Source: Epiperipatus broadwayi (taxonomy: Eukaryota > Onychophora > Udeonychophora > Euonychophora > Peripatidae). Taken from it: a stretch of DNA of 64,000 nt. Within the stretch, counting starts at the first letter, position 1. Every line of letters starts with the position of its first letter. Below the pieces are notes generated by a model. That model had not been told where the DNA came from. It ran no database searches and saw only the letters and a program-made list of their open reading frames with translations. The DNA lies in NCBI GenBank assembly GCA_028023455.1, contig JAQFVV010000030.1, forward strand, positions 3,116,501-3,180,500, in the 5' to 3' direction. Of the stretch, positions 34,101-46,039 are shown piece by piece. The position numbers and the translations under genes were made by a program.

Positions 34101-35790
34101 ATCCGTGGATCCATCATAACATCTGGTTCTTTATTTCTGATCCTAAAGCATAGAGATGATTTTTCTTTAAGTAGAGAAGATAAGCATGAGCAGTAATTAA
34201 TGCGGATATGAATTCAATTATTTTTGCATTTAAATTCCGATATTTTTTTTTAAACATATAAATGTATCCAAGTATTTAAAACAATAGATACTTATTTAAT
34301 GCAAAATTATACATCACTGGCTTTAATTTTTCTTTTTTATTGATAATAAAGTGCAAAGAGAATTCTGTTAATGACACAATTAAATTATAATCAAGTGAAG
34401 AATGAATAGTAACTTTTTTTCTGAATTATGAAAGTGAAATTTAAATTGCTTAATATCACACATAAGTTGAGTTAATTGATCTTGTAAAATTCCTTAATCT
34501 GAAATATGATATCCATAGAAACACAATGGGATTTTATCCATCACAAATAAATAAATGAAATTCTAGAATTTTAACCATGGAATATCTTTATATAGCTGAC
34601 CTGAAAAAATGCATTTTTGGGTTTTTCTTTCTTTCACATTCTTGTCATTTCCCCTGGAATTTCATCAGCAAACTGTCTCAATTGAATGGGCACATAGTTA
34701 AAAAAATTATTCTTTCATAGTTTTATAAATTAATCACCTAAATAATAAAATTTAATAAATTTTCAAAGACAGATCTAAATGCATCTGTTCTGGCAAAGAT
34801 AAAATTACAAGAACTCACATTACAGCATGTCCATTGTATTTATATGATACTGTTAATGATGTTACCATTGTCAAGATGACCATTGGAAATCACTCAAATT
34901 TTACTCAATGATGAAAAATTTATTTCAGATAATTTTGCCTCCAATTAGGAAGTGAAATGGAGATTTAAAAAAAAAAAATTGAATACAGTGAAAATGAAAT
35001 CTTGTTTTATAAATTCAATATTATTTTCCATTTTAAACCAAAATAAAAAATTCATATTATAATTCTAATACATTTTAATGGATATAAATATTTTTACATA
35101 TGTTTTTTTAATCATTTTTTAGATAACTAATTTATGACAAACATATATGAAACACAAAACATTTAATTTTATAATAGATGTTGCTATGGTTATTGTAATA
35201 ACAAAAATTGAAATGTATATTTAATAATAATATTGATTCTATTCAAATGATCTATCTATGACTCACTTAGCTATTTCCAAAATCTATTTATCTATTCACC
35301 TGTCTATATTTTTTGTGAAATTAATCACAACAGATTTATAAATTGATGCAAAATGTTAATAATAAGGTTGTTTGAATAGTATAGTTGCCATAGTTACCTG
35401 GTTAATATTAATACTTCAACACCGTCATTATTCATAGATCAAATGAAATAAAAATTAAGCAATACCAACATAATTACAATATATATATATATGTTGTGTG
35501 TGTGTGTGTATACAGATCACATTGTCTCAAAACAAGTAATGAAAAAAATCCAATTTGAAATGAGAACAAACCATTGGAAATATTAATAGATTGCACCAGA
35601 TTAAATTTGTTGAAAAGTGTAATATTACAGACACATCACAAACTTAACATTACTAGCTCATTACATTTAAAATCTCATAATAAAATTATAATTGTAATTT
35701 ATATTAATGATGTAGTTTTCATTACTCTTCCATTTTTTTAGTACTGGACTAACGGGACTGTGAATATTTTTTATTTGCTAATATTTATAT
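31190..35790. other. Long AT-rich stretch without recognisable genes
   Basis: No coding family and no ribozyme core were seen. A 25-base direct repeat GATATTGGATCAAATACCCC plus AAAAT occurs at 33393-33417 and 33430-33454. Scattered segments near 31930-32150 (GCCATTTTGTAATGG, GCTACTTTGTCACAATAAT) resemble the 10 kb tandem repeat. Confidence 0.5.
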
Positions 35791-35794
35791 AATA

Positions 35795-35895
35795 TAGGGG
35801 ATTGGAACACAGACCTTCAAACCCCCTCCAGTTATTCATTATCTCATACAACTGATACACATGACTACACATATACAAAAATGATAAACTCCAGG
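35795..35895 (-). repeat. Family A 3' fragment (A7)
   Basis: ATAGGGGATTGGAACACAGA, then CTTCAAACC, then TCTCATACAACTGATACAC match the minus-strand 3' part of family A. No hammerhead. Confidence 0.6.
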
Positions 35896-35954
35896 TATAT
35901 AAATTATACATGTATTTAAATTATATATATATGATGCAAATAAAATGTCCGTTA

Positions 35955-36955
35955 ATTAATAAACTATTGTAATAACAATAAAAATAAATAAATATAATGA
36001 TAATTAACTATTATTATACAGTCTTTCAATCCACAGAAGAACTTTCAGTTAATTCTTTAACCTGCCTCAACTGTCGTTAAATTCAAAAAACAAAACAAAA
36101 GCTAACATCATCAACTCAAATCCAATGAATTTTGAAATTTAATGTTAGCAGCTTGTCTAGTAATTATATTAATTTTATTTCTATTTATTAAAATTGCCTT
36201 CTTAATTTTTCTTCTATTGCAATTTCTCTTTTCATGAATAATCTTAACACTTTCAATATCAAACTTAAATTTATATTTACATGTCTTTTCATGATCCAAG
36301 GAAACTGAAGCAATCATTAAAGTGCATTATTAATTTTACTTTTCACATGCTTGTATAACAAATTCATGCTCCTTTAATCTTTTTTCAATACTGCACCTCA
36401 ATTCACCTATATAGGATAACATACATCCACAAAAAATTTGATATGCAACATTATTTTTCTGCTTGGTAAGCATACCTGTCAAGCAGAAAAGTAATGTTGT
36501 GTATCAAATTTTTTGTTGATGTATAGATGAATCAAGGTTCAGTATTGAAGAAAGATTAAAGGACCATGAATTGTTTGTTATACAAGCATGTGAAAAATAA
36601 AAATAATGATTTAATGAATGCTTCAGTTTTCTTTCATCATGAAAGTACATGTAAATATAAATTTAAGTTTGATATTGAAAGTGTTAAGATTCTTCATGAA
36701 GATGAAAAACATAATAAAAGAAAAATTAAAGAGGCAATTTTAATAAATAGAAATAAAATGAATATAATTAATAGACAAGCTGCTAATATTAAAATTCAGG
36801 ATTCATGAAATTTGAGTTGATAATACTCACTTCCATTTTGTTTTTGAATTTAATGGCAGTTGAGGCAGCTTAAGGAATTAACTGAAAGCAGTCTTGTGTA
36901 TTGAAAGACTCTATACAATAGTTAATTGTCATTATATTTATTATTTTTATTGTTA
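35955..36955. pseudogene. Head-to-head pair of Penelope-like GIY-YIG 3' ends
   Basis: Two arms of about 490 bases mirror each other around 36466-36480. The minus arm reads KQKNNVAYQIFCGCMLSYIG then EKRLKEHEFVIQACE, KYKFKFDIESVKIIHEKRN and RRKIKKAILINRNKINI; the plus arm repeats the C-terminal part (ESTCKYKFKFDIESVKILHE, RKIKEAILINRNKMNI). This is the GIY-YIG nuclease end of a PLE with YIGE, KEH and the K(R)KIKEAI motifs. Both 3' ends point outward and end in matching non-coding tails (TTAATTCTTTAACC and complement). The two copies differ at many sites, so the structure is not recent. Confidence 0.85.
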
Positions 36956-36961
36956 TATATA

Positions 36962-37187
36962 AATACAGTAGCTAAATAGCTGATGTTTTAATACAATATC
37001 AAGTACTTTCCTCAGAGCTTCTTTCTTAAATCATAAGAATTCTTATGATTTGATAAAAAAGAAGTTCTGAGGAAAGTACTTGATATATTACATTGAAACA
37101 TCAGCTATTTAGCTATTATATTTTTATTACATGGAAGCTCCCAAAAATAATACTATGCATTCATCATTTATCCAAGAGGATATTAGA

Positions 37188-37190
<3 letters not shown>
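36962..37190. mobile_element. Family H foldback element (H2)
   Basis: Arms 36969-37032 and 37050-37125 (GCTAAATAGCTGATGTTT and complement) close on an AATCATAAGAATTCTTATGA centre. The right tail GCTCCCAAAAATAATACTAT matches the right end of H1. It abuts the PLE palindrome on one side and the TA array on the other. Confidence 0.65.
37063..37106 (+). ncRNA. Possible hammerhead, family H right arm
   Basis: AGTT, CTGAGGA (37067-37073), a bulged stem II (AAGTA..TACATT), GAAA (37095-37098), CA, triplet ATC, AGCT. Core bases are intact, but stem I is four pairs, stem III one pair and stem II bulged, so this is weaker than families A, B, D and F. Confidence 0.5.

Positions 37191-37256
<66 letters not shown>
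37191..37256. repeat. (TA)n microsatellite
   Basis: About 33 uninterrupted TA dinucleotides. Confidence 0.95.
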
Positions 37257-37262
<6 letters not shown>

Positions 37263-37281
37263 CTGTGATAAATATTTATAT

Positions 37282-37570
37282 AAACATCACATGATCACCA
37301 GTTATTATGCTTGCTTATAACTGTTATTAAAACAGGCAAAACTCTCCATATAGTATTGCCACTGCAAGCCAAAGTAATTAATGGATGCCAGAAGGCTTGT
37401 GCATAAAATCACCATCTAGTGCCTACTCATCCACAAGCCAGAAACTAGTCTGGGGATATTGGATGAGTAGGCACTAGATGTGGATTTTATGCACAAGCTT
37501 TCTGGCATTCATTGATTACTCTGGCTTGCACTGAATGGCAATATTGTATGGAGAGTTCTCCCTGTTTTAA
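37282..37570. mobile_element. Family B head-to-head element with half ribozyme (B7)
   Basis: Left terminus AAACATCACATGATCACC, right terminus GTTCTCCCTGTTTTAA. The arms meet at 37430-37440, where CCTACTCATCC is joined to ACAAGCCAGAAACTAGTC: the 5' half of the hammerhead (CTGATGA) is gone and the GAAAC..GTC half remains. Confidence 0.75.
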
Positions 37571-37574
37571 TATA

Positions 37575-39225
37575 AAATATACAAGTTAACATATTAAATT
37601 TAAATTAAAAACAAACTAAATATTTTTTTTACAATCCTCCTATGTAGATGTGAGGAAATATTTATGCTATAATGATTTTATTAACTTTTAGATAAGATAA
37701 AAAATTAAGAGATACGAAAGTCTGTCTTTTTTTTCTGCATTTTATTGTATTTTTCACTTAATAAAAAACCAAATAGGAAAAGATTGTTGATTGTCAATTA
37801 TGTACAATACATCCAATTTTAATTTAAAATAATTTTACAGAAACAAATTTAATAATTAATACATTTTTTATATATTTTTTTAAAATTAAAATATTTTTAT
37901 TGATTATTAATATTAAAATAATTATCTTATTTTTTAATTTATTTTAATTATGTATGGATTATTAAAAACAACTAATAGACATATACTAAACAAGATACAT
38001 TTTTAAATAATACAAAAATAGTTATATTTTTATAAAAATAAAAAAAAAATTTTAATGCATTGCTGATAACAAAATATTTATTAAAAATTGCTACCGTTTT
38101 AAAAAAAAAAAATTCCAATTTTTATTTAAATATTCATAATTTGTATGATAAAAAAAATGTTTTTATCGATTAAGTCACAAATCCTAATTTGTAAAATTTA
38201 ATGTTTTTATATAAGTTTTATGCATGTAAGTTAATGCATTAATTAATTTGCAATAAATAAAATGTATTTCCAAACAATTTCAACTATAAAAATAATAATG
38301 TTGTAAACAATTTTTAGATTCTGTAAAAAAATATCTGTTCAAAAGTAAAAAAACTATTAATTCATGCATCTGTAAAAAAGAAATTGAAATGAGCACCGAT
38401 AATTCTTGAGCTCCAAGAATTGTAAAAATATGTATAATTAACTATTATGTTAAGAAGTTAGTATTGAAGAAAGCAATTAGTTATGTAATAATATTTTAGT
38501 AGTAATTATGTATTGAGATGATTCTGAATGTTTCAAATATTTTTTAAAAATCAGTTTTGCAATCTTGATTAAATTGGGAGGTGGGAGGGGGGAAGGCAAG
38601 TGACATTTGCTATAATAAAAATCTCTAACAATTTAAGCTTATTAGTAAGTAATAAATAAAAAATAAATATTGTATTATAATATATCAAAGATATGATAAT
38701 AGTAATCACAGGGGAACTATTTAATTGCATTTGGTGATTAAATAAACCATTCCGTATTTGATTCTTTACTAAAATTTAGAAAAACGTTTTCATTCATTTA
38801 GTTTTAATTAAAGCTAAATTTCAATTTTTACTGCTATAAATGATTTTGAAGTAGAAATAATACTTTATTGACATCCTATCTTTTCTTTTGTCTCTTTCCT
38901 CCTTTTTCTTTTCATACATAATATTTTGAAACTGTAACGAAAGAGCAATTAGTATGTTTTTCATATTCATGAATATTATTATACTAAATCCATAATGCAG
39001 TGGGATGTTTCACTGGATCAGCGTCTGAAATAAATGAAGAGTATCAGACTTTCTAAAAAGTATTTTATAGTAACTTGAGTATGATTTTTTAGGAAAGAGA
39101 TTTGTTATAAGATTTATCTCGGTATACTCTAAAAAGATACATTATAATTTGTTTTTATTAGAATAATATAGTTAAAAACAAAATGTAATGAGACCACAAT
39201 AAATATATCAAAACTTTCTAGCAAA
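37575..39225. other. AT-rich stretch, nothing recognised
   Basis: Homopolymer-rich sequence; one G-rich tract GGTGGGAGGGGGGAAGG near 38580. Confidence 0.55.
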
Positions 39226-39238
39226 AAAAAATGGTATA

Positions 39239-39351
39239 TTGTCAAGCATTGTGAGACGAGAGGTCAGCGCAGCTGCCTTGCAAGTAAGCAGTTGGTTGTA
39301 GACGTTTTTTGCGTGTTCGCCTCCCGGCCGATGCTATGACATATGGAAAAC
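39239..39351 (+). mobile_element. Minimal tRNA-like SINE, copy 1
   Basis: About 110 bases: GTCAAGCATTGTGAGACGAG, GGTCAGCGCAGCTGCC, GTGTTCGCCTCCCGGCC, GATGCTATGACATATG, then a short A-rich tail. An A-box-like start and a GTTCGCCTCCC B box are spaced as in a tRNA with a long variable region. The target duplication AAAATGGTATA is at 39228-39238 and 39352-39362. There is no LINE-like 3' tail beyond the tRNA part. Confidence 0.85.
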
Positions 39352-39364
39352 AAAATGGTATAAA

Positions 39365-41080
39365 AGAAATTAAAATTAACTTTACAAAGTGCTAAATATA
39401 ACTACTAAAAAATTAGACTGAGATAGTTGTAAATATTTGTAGAGTTAAAGTTTGGTTCATTTAGAAACAAAAATCAATTCTAACAGATGTCTTCCTTTTT
39501 TCTTTTAAATTAAAAAAGAAAAGATATCTGTTGAAATTCATTTGGCATAAAATATACTCAATATAAGTGGCACATAGAAAAAGGACTAAGAAAAATTTAT
39601 ATTAAGATGTATATTATAAAGGAGTTAAAAATTGTGGTTAGAATAGTTAATTAGCTTTTTTGTATTTGAAAATAAAATTAACTTATGACAATTTTAATAT
39701 TTCGTGGAGAAATTAACTCAGACACTAGGTACCTATCATAATAATTATTCATAAGTCAAACTAAAAGAACCATTGTATTAACAAACTTATAAATATCATT
39801 CACTTTCTTAAATCAATGTTAATCTTTTTGAGTCTGACTGAATTATTATTATATGTGCATCGGAGTTAATTTCTCCTAAAAAATATAATATTCTTAGCGC
39901 TACATTTACGTACTCAAATCGGTATTTTCCAATGTTGCTAGAGTAATATTATTTATTGTAAACATAGTTTTAAATCTTTTTATTGTCGTAGTTTAAATAA
40001 AATATAAATATAAAATTCATTTTCACTTTTTAATTTTCTATGTACACTGTGTGTAACACACCCATACATTTTTTTACATTTTTTCATTTAATTTTTAATT
40101 TTTTCCAAAATAAAAGATTTTTATTTTACATTCAAATATGACCCCAAATGCTTTATTGTTTTTCCTTCTGCAAATGAATCATATGATTATAATTTTGATT
40201 CTTTTCTTTTTTTTTCTATTAAAAATTTAGAAACTTCGTATCCAATAATAATAATTATTATTATTATAGTATGATCCTAGAAAACAACAATTGTTTTCAA
40301 AAATAATTCAATCACCCCTAAAACTGCTTTATTTCGGCTTATTCTCTAGCAGATACCTATTGAAACAATCACCCACTATTATTTACTTATCCTTTTACTA
40401 AGTTTCAAAAATGATTTAACACAAACCAACGACTAACAAAAATTAAAATTAAATATATATATATAGTAGAATTTTTAAAATATAAATACTAAAATAGTTT
40501 TCTTTTTTTTTCTTCTTTAATTTTTAATAATTGGTATTAAAAAAAGTCATCTGCAATCGAAATAGAGAGTAACAGGAATTATATTGAAGTTCATCGATAG
40601 AGATATTTTAATTCTAATAAATATATATATAAAGCTGAGAAGATATTTTGATGATTGTATATTTAAAAGCACTATCAATTATATACTAACAGAAGAAGAA
40701 AGAGTATGCAACCAAAATAAATAAATAAATATATACGGCATGGTATTTAATTTTTTAAAATATATTTAAGCATTGTATTTTTATTAACTCAGTTTTTGTC
40801 CTAGAAATAATAAAATTTTAATCCATCAATTTTTAATAACTGCATATCATTTAGCTGCACTTTTATTATATATACTCATATATTTTTTCTGGTGTAGTAA
40901 AATATATGTATGAATAATAAAACTATTCACAAAAAATATATCTGACGCAAATCTATTTAAAGAGAAGTTTCACTTATTTTCTGCTCAGTTTAATCATCTA
41001 GAATAAAGCCCTGCTAATTATAGCATTCCACTTAGTTTAAAATTGGAATTTTTACTTTATGTATATGCATATATATATAT
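39365..41080. other. AT-rich stretch, nothing recognised
   Basis: Short TATATA runs and an AATAATAATTATTATTATT palindrome near 40244; no genes seen. Confidence 0.55.
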
Positions 41081-41082
41081 AT

Positions 41083-41725
41083 TCAAATAAAATGTCCGTT
41101 AATTAAAAACTATTGTAATAATAAAAATAATAAATGTAATGGTGATTAACTATTATATACAGTGGTTTCCTGAAGCTTTATGATGGTTGTGTTCTAGTTG
41201 TATTTTTAAATTGGACTATTTCCATCATCTGAATATGTGTATTGAATATCTTTAGAAAAATTTAACTTTATTTAAATATTCCAAATATATTCAACTGTTA
41301 GTAATAGCACATCAAACAGGTTAGTATATGCACAACGTTTCGAAAGGTATTATTCCCATCTTCTTGCCCGACCAGTGACAGTACTAGTATGGGATTCAAA
41401 CCTGGACCCTTAGATTCTTGAGCATTCAATTTTAAGATAACACACTAACCAACTGAGCCATCCTGCCAAAAGCAACAGTCTGTAATAATTTTATATATTT
41501 ATCTATGAGGTTCCTCCTGATTTTTCCACTTTTTCCTAAGAGCAAAGTTGATTAATGGTTTCCATACATTATGTATAGTCATTTTTCTAAAGACATTCAA
41601 TACACATATTAGATGATGGAAATAGTCCAATATAAAAATACAACTATTAAATCCACAGAAGTTGAAGAAAGTTTAGGAATTAACGGAAAGTATTGCAGAT
41701 GGAAAGATTGTACATTATATATATA
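41083..41725. mobile_element. Family C element (C2) inside PLE-tail-like flanks
   Basis: Inner inverted arms 41195-41263 and 41580-41647 (GGACTATTTCCATCATCT and complement, then GTATTGAATATCTTTAGAAA and complement) match C1. The outer flanks 41083-41163 (AAAATGTCCGTTAATTAAA) and 41645-41725 (TTTAGGAATTAACGGAAAG) match the non-coding tails of the PLE palindrome at 35955-36955. The interior holds a tRNA-like SINE. Confidence 0.6.
41320..41475 (-). mobile_element. tRNA-derived SINE, possibly tRNA-Leu-like
   Basis: On the minus strand: GGCAGGATGGCTCAGTTGG, TTAGTGTGTTATCTTAAAAT, then CCAGGTTTGAATCCC. TGGCTCAGTTGG is a very good A box and GGTTTGAATCCC a very good B box. The CTTAAAA anticodon-loop-like stretch and long variable region recall tRNA-Leu(UAA). 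The 3' part runs CACTGGTCGGGC, GATGGGAATAATACC, TTTCGAAACGTTGTGC, which recalls a worn hammerhead 3' half. It is not a functional tRNA because the acceptor ends do not pair. Confidence 0.75.
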
Positions 41726-41726
41726 T

Positions 41727-41790
41727 ATAGTCTATGGTGCATGAAATAGTATATTATATATATATATAGTCTATGGTGCATGAAATAGCA
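41727..41790. repeat. 39-bp tandem duplication
   Basis: AGTCTATGGTGCATGAAATA with preceding TATATATA occurs at 41729 and again at 41768. Confidence 0.85.
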
Positions 41791-41799
41791 TCTTGGAAT

Positions 41800-42855
41800 T
41801 CATTTGATTTCTAAGGTGTCTTTGTTCAAGTATTCCAAAATTGTGAAGTAAAGTGGATGTTATTAAGTTATTTTTAAAAAATACATATATAATGTCAGTA
41901 ATTTACTTATATAAGTATACAGTATATACATTTTATAACCTATTTTTAGTGTAATCTTAGTACAGTTTTAGCACTAGTAATAAATTGTCTTCTAAAAACT
42001 ATTTTTAAATGTAATAGATTTTTCTTAAAAAAACTAAAGGATAAAAAGCAACCAAAGATGTAATTGACTAGAAATAATTTTATTTTCCATTTAAAAAAAC
42101 TTTTACATAATTTGAAGACACAATTAACACATTGCTCTGTGTGATTTAATAGTAGGATGGTAGAATTTAAAACTCAAGTTCGATGGATTGCAGCCCAGTT
42201 CTGTTCCAATGTTAGAACTCGATATGTCAATAAACCCTTTGATTAACTTTCGAGTTGTATTAAATGAAATAATCACAAACTAAATCGTATGAAATTTTAT
42301 TTGCAGTCATTTTTTTAATTACCAGTATTTCTAAGCAACTTAGACTATGAAAAATAAAATCCAGTCAAAACTTTAATGCTATATTTAAAAAAAAAAATAA
42401 TAAAAGAAATTATTGGAACGAATTAACGGGATCGGTATTCATATTTTCGCAGCGAAAAATATTTTTATTTATTCGCAAAACGCAGTATAATACATTGTAT
42501 TCATATAATTTTTGTTATAATTTTAAATCACTTCATATTTTATTAAAATACTTTAATTGTTCATAAGGTTTTTTTTTTTTTTAACTTTAAAACTAACAAT
42601 TATTTTAATGGTTTTGTGTTCATCTTATTTAAAATTTGTCTTAATTAAACTTAAAAGATTGTATTACATTACCGGCAGCTATATTCATGTGAATTCAAAA
42701 TTTATCCAAAAATCATTAATCTTATTAGATACATGTTATAAAGTAACTAAGCTTAAATTATATTATATCAATTTTACTTTTAATAATTATAATTTATTGA
42801 ATTAATTGTTCGATAAGTATCAAAATAACATTATATTTTAAATGAAAACTTTTAG
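41800..42855. other. AT-rich stretch; unexplained less AT-rich island at 42140-42260
   Basis: The island reads GTTCGATGGATTGCAGCCC and GAACTCGATATGTCAATAAA; the latter could be an old poly(A) signal of a retroposon. No family recognised. The plus frame 42557-42805 looks like random AT coding. Confidence 0.35.
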
Positions 42856-42875
42856 TTATAAAATAATCAAAAACT

Positions 42876-42964
42876 CTGTCGACCGTTGGTGGCCTAGAGG
42901 TTAGCATAGCTGCCTTCCAACCAGCTGGCCTGGGTTCGCTTCCCAGTCAACGCTTTGACATATA
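42876..42964 (+). mobile_element. Minimal tRNA-like SINE, copy 2
   Basis: GTTGGTGGCCTAGAGGTTAG (A box), CATAGCTGCCTTCCAACC, GGGTTCGCTTCCCAGTC (B box), GCTTTGACATATATA. At 89 bases this is the shortest copy; the variable region seen in the other three is missing. The perfect 19 bp target duplication TATAAAATAATCAAAAACT lies at 42857-42875 and 42965-42983. Confidence 0.88.
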
Positions 42965-43147
42965 TATAAAATAATCAAAAACTAATTAAAGAATTTTATA
43001 AAACTTAAAAAAAAAAAAAGAAGGAAAATAGTGGTTTCAAATTTTATAAAAGATTATCTCTATCAGATAAACAATAATGTATAAAAATATTTTATAATAA
43101 GTGCTTTTATTTATTTTTATTTTTCTAGAGTGGAATAAAATCTAAAG

Positions 43148-44037
43148 ATGTCACAAATTGTAATTAGTGAGTCTGAGATAAAAAATCCAATTGATTGGAT
43201 GCTATTTATGCACCATGTTAAAAATATTTTATCATAACTAAAATTAAGGTATGTAAAATCAAAAAAAATGATGGTAATCTATTTTATAAGGCAAAAAGTA
43301 ATTGAAATTGCCTCCCATTCATATAAAATATTTATCTTACAAAGAAATAATTATTAAACTAAATAACTATTTAAACTCATAACTCTCAAAAAATGTAGCT
43401 ATGCTATGTTTTAGATGAAAAACCAAGCCCAGGTATGCAGGATAACTGTATGGTTCTTAGAGATCTGGCTAGATATATTGTATATGGGAATTTTCTTGAA
43501 GAAGCACTCCTTGAATAATTCCTCTGGTGTAGAACAGATAAAGGACAGAAGCAGTAATCACAAGCTAAAAAATATTTGTTGTAAAAAGAAGTAATCAGAA
43601 ATAAGACTCATGAAATAGTAGTAAAACAGTTCATAAAGTTTTAGAAGCAAATTGTGATCAATGAATGTAAATTGATCATTTAAAAACAAAAAAAATGATT
43701 ACGAAGAAAACAGATAAATTGGACTCATTTTTGCTGTGGAGAAATGACCATATAGCATAATATTGTATAGATAATATAAAGAAATGTTCTAACTATGGTT
43801 GAAAGATTTATATTGCTAATATGTGCACAAATCAAAAAAAGAAACAATAAAAATTAACTTTTTGATCAGACAATGGCCAATAAGTAAAAATAAAATTCAC
43901 ATAAAAATAGGCATTATTGGGAAAACAATGCTTTCTGTTCAAATTTGCAGAAGAAGTATAAATATGGAGATTGACAGTGATTCTAACAATTTATTTATGT
44001 CAGAAAAAAAATTAGAGTTATCTAACATACAAAAATA
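43148..44037 (+). pseudogene. Ty3/gypsy gag, zinc knuckles and protease, decayed
   Basis: ATG at 43148 opens MSQIVISESEIKNPIDW, a gag N-terminus; stops follow, and the capsid region resumes as VLRDLARYIVYGNFLEEALL near 43450-43520. Two CCHC knuckles are worn but readable at 43730-43835 (RNDHIA.YC, then KCSNYG.KIYIANMCTNQKK, where a Cys and a His have become Tyr). The aspartic protease follows at 43930-44037 as NMEIDSDSNNLFMSEKKLEL, with DSD in place of DSG. It belongs with the pol relic downstream. Confidence 0.82.
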
Positions 44038-45114
44038 AAAAAGACACTCTCCTTTGAAAAGTCATTTTTAAAGGCACAGAATGAAAAATTGAAAAATGAG
44101 ATTTCTTGGAAGTGTATTGGCAATTTTAAAGACCAGTGGAAAGACAAGAACATTATTACCTTTAAGGTAAAATTAATTCTATTATAGGTAACAAAATTAA
44201 TTCATATTACAAGGAGGGAATGGTTTAAAAAACTTGGTAAAAAGATTTAAAAAAAATTAAATCCTGAATGAATTCTCATGATATTGTAAACAAAGTAGGA
44301 TGTAATAAAATGGTACTTTGGTATTATTTCTGATATGATGTATTATTCTAAGTTTGTGATTTGTTTAAAATAATGCCACCAAGGGATATACAGACAAAGT
44401 TAATTGATAAAATTAATTTGCAGATCCTGCAGAGGCATTATGTTAAATATATCATAAGCTTAGAGTAATACATTATCGGAGTAATATGTCATAGAATGTG
44501 TAATCATCTAAAAAAAATAGAGATATGTTCGTTATGAAAAAATGAAAAAACACATTACAATACTAAATAGTTGTAAATTGCGAGGTGTTTTTATGACAAT
44601 TCATGGCACCAGAGCCATCCTTACCCCCCCATACAGACTTTGTGCCACCGTAAAGGTCCAGCATGAATAATAATACCAAACTCCAATTCTAAAAAACACA
44701 TCTTATTTCCAACGATGAAGAGATAAATTCATTATGGAAAAAGAAAAAATATGAAAAAGAACCCTGAAACGTTCTTTAAATGGTAAACTGTAACATAAAG
44801 TTTTACCTTTAGGGTCTTTTTTTTTAAGCTAAAAAAAAAAGACAAACTGTAAGATAAACTTTTATCTTTATCTAAAAATGGTGAACTGTAGCTTCAACCT
44901 TATATTTTAAACATTAGTTAAAAAAAAACAGAAATATAAAAAGTTTTAACTGTAAACGTATATTAAGTTTTATCAAAAAAAACAACACACCTATAAAAAC
45001 TTTTACCTATAAATGTATTTTTTTAAAAAAAAAAACATTATTTACAAATGATGTGAGAGATTTATTTTGTGTGGAAAAAAACATCACCGTGAAGAACTGC
45101 ACTATCTAATATGT

Positions 45115-45905
45115 TCCAGAATGGAAAGAAAAGGGTCAGTTAGTTTATGTACTCATCTCCACATGAATTCTGCCAAATAGAAATTGAGATGTTAACATGT
45201 GGTTCTTAGTTACTCCAAAGTTTTCAATATTTTGCGTGTGAACACCAGTTTCTGGATCAACAAAGTTATAGCTATAGTTAACTCTAAAATAATCGTACCT
45301 GATAACTCACACTTCTTATGTTTGGTAGGCTTTTCAACAATCAGAGCAAATTGTAACTCTTTTTCTACATTCTCTTTGATCACTTGTGTGAGAGTAGTTA
45401 CTACCCTGTCTTGAATTTTCACTATAAAACATTGGTCTTTCTCCCTACACAATTCAACAAAGGATTCACTGTTCCAGAAGTTTTCTGCCAACATAGTTTT
45501 TCTGCTTTGTGTACAAACTTTCATCAATTTCAACAACTTTGTCTGGACCCCCAATTTTGCATTTGTCTGTGGCTAACAAGGACCACTTACAGACTTCATG
45601 TAATAGTTATTCCAGTCCACCATGATTTTGGTCATCATTTCAAGCTGGTCTTCACACCATTAGATGGATATTAGTTGTTGTGACCAGCTGTAGATGAATC
45701 TTAGTGCAGTCACAAACATCATTTTGAAGCCCTCAAATCATGTTCCTTATGAATCCACTTTCTTCAAGCTCCCTGTTGAGTAGCAGTGCGAATGTTTGTT
45801 GAAAGGATGAATATAAACATTTATATCATGGGCATTATCAGTCACTTTTTTTGATGTCAGGAGTCCATATTTCTGGAAGAAATTGACTACCCCCTCTTCT
45901 GTAAC
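45115..45905 (-). pseudogene. ISXO2/Merlin-type DDE transposase, decayed
   Basis: Minus-strand blocks in family order: VVNFFQKYGLL (45905-45870); zinc-ribbon remnant HSHCYSTGSLKKV; a WFEGFKMMFVTALRFIYSW-like helix region; MTKIMVDWNNYY (about 45620); KWSLLATDKCKIGGPDKVVE then IDESLYTKQKN (first catalytic Asp, 45550-45480); ELCREKDQCFIVKIQDRV; TICSDC.KAY (second Asp); VNYSYNFVDPETGVHTQNIE (catalytic Glu, about 45290-45235); HMLTSQFLFGRIHVEM. The ISXO2-like domain is shared by bacterial IS1595/IS1016 and eukaryotic Merlin elements. Two frameshifts and stops kill it. It lies antisense within the gypsy relic, so it arrived later. Confidence 0.88.
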
Positions 45906-46035
45906 AGGCAGCTTTCAAATTTTAATACTTATTTTTATTCAAATCACAATTAAAAAGGAAAGAAATTGATTACTCCCTCTTCTATAGCAAGTAGCTCCCA
46001 AATTTTAATACTTATTTTTATTCACATCATAATTA
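45879..46035. repeat. Tandem duplication, period about 83 bp
   Basis: GAAATTGACTACCCCCTCTT and TTTTAATACTTATTTTTATTC recur 83 bases later with a few changes. The first unit overlaps the N-terminal coding region of the Merlin-type relic, so the duplication followed or accompanied its insertion. Confidence 0.8.
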
Positions 46036-46039
46036 AATA

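Noticed and set aside
36000-36080. Hammerhead in the PLE tails at 36.0 and 41.7 kb
   Set aside because: A GTTAA..TTAAC stem and GAAA can be seen on the outward strand, but the CTGANGA part and stem I do not hold in either copy.
41391-41467. Functional tRNA-Leu gene on the minus strand
   Set aside because: No acceptor stem complement; the sequence continues into a SINE body.
44588-44690. Less AT-rich island within the gypsy relic
   Set aside because: It does not read as RT in any frame and has no terminal repeats I can define; left unnamed.
45199-45674. Plus-strand frames over the 45 kb block
   Set aside because: They are complements of the Merlin-type transposase blocks, which read in family order only on the minus strand.
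45115-45905. ISXO2-like domain taken as bacterial contamination
   Set aside because: It is decayed, AT-rich like its surroundings and embedded in a eukaryotic Ty3/gypsy relic; eukaryotic Merlin-type relatives exist.
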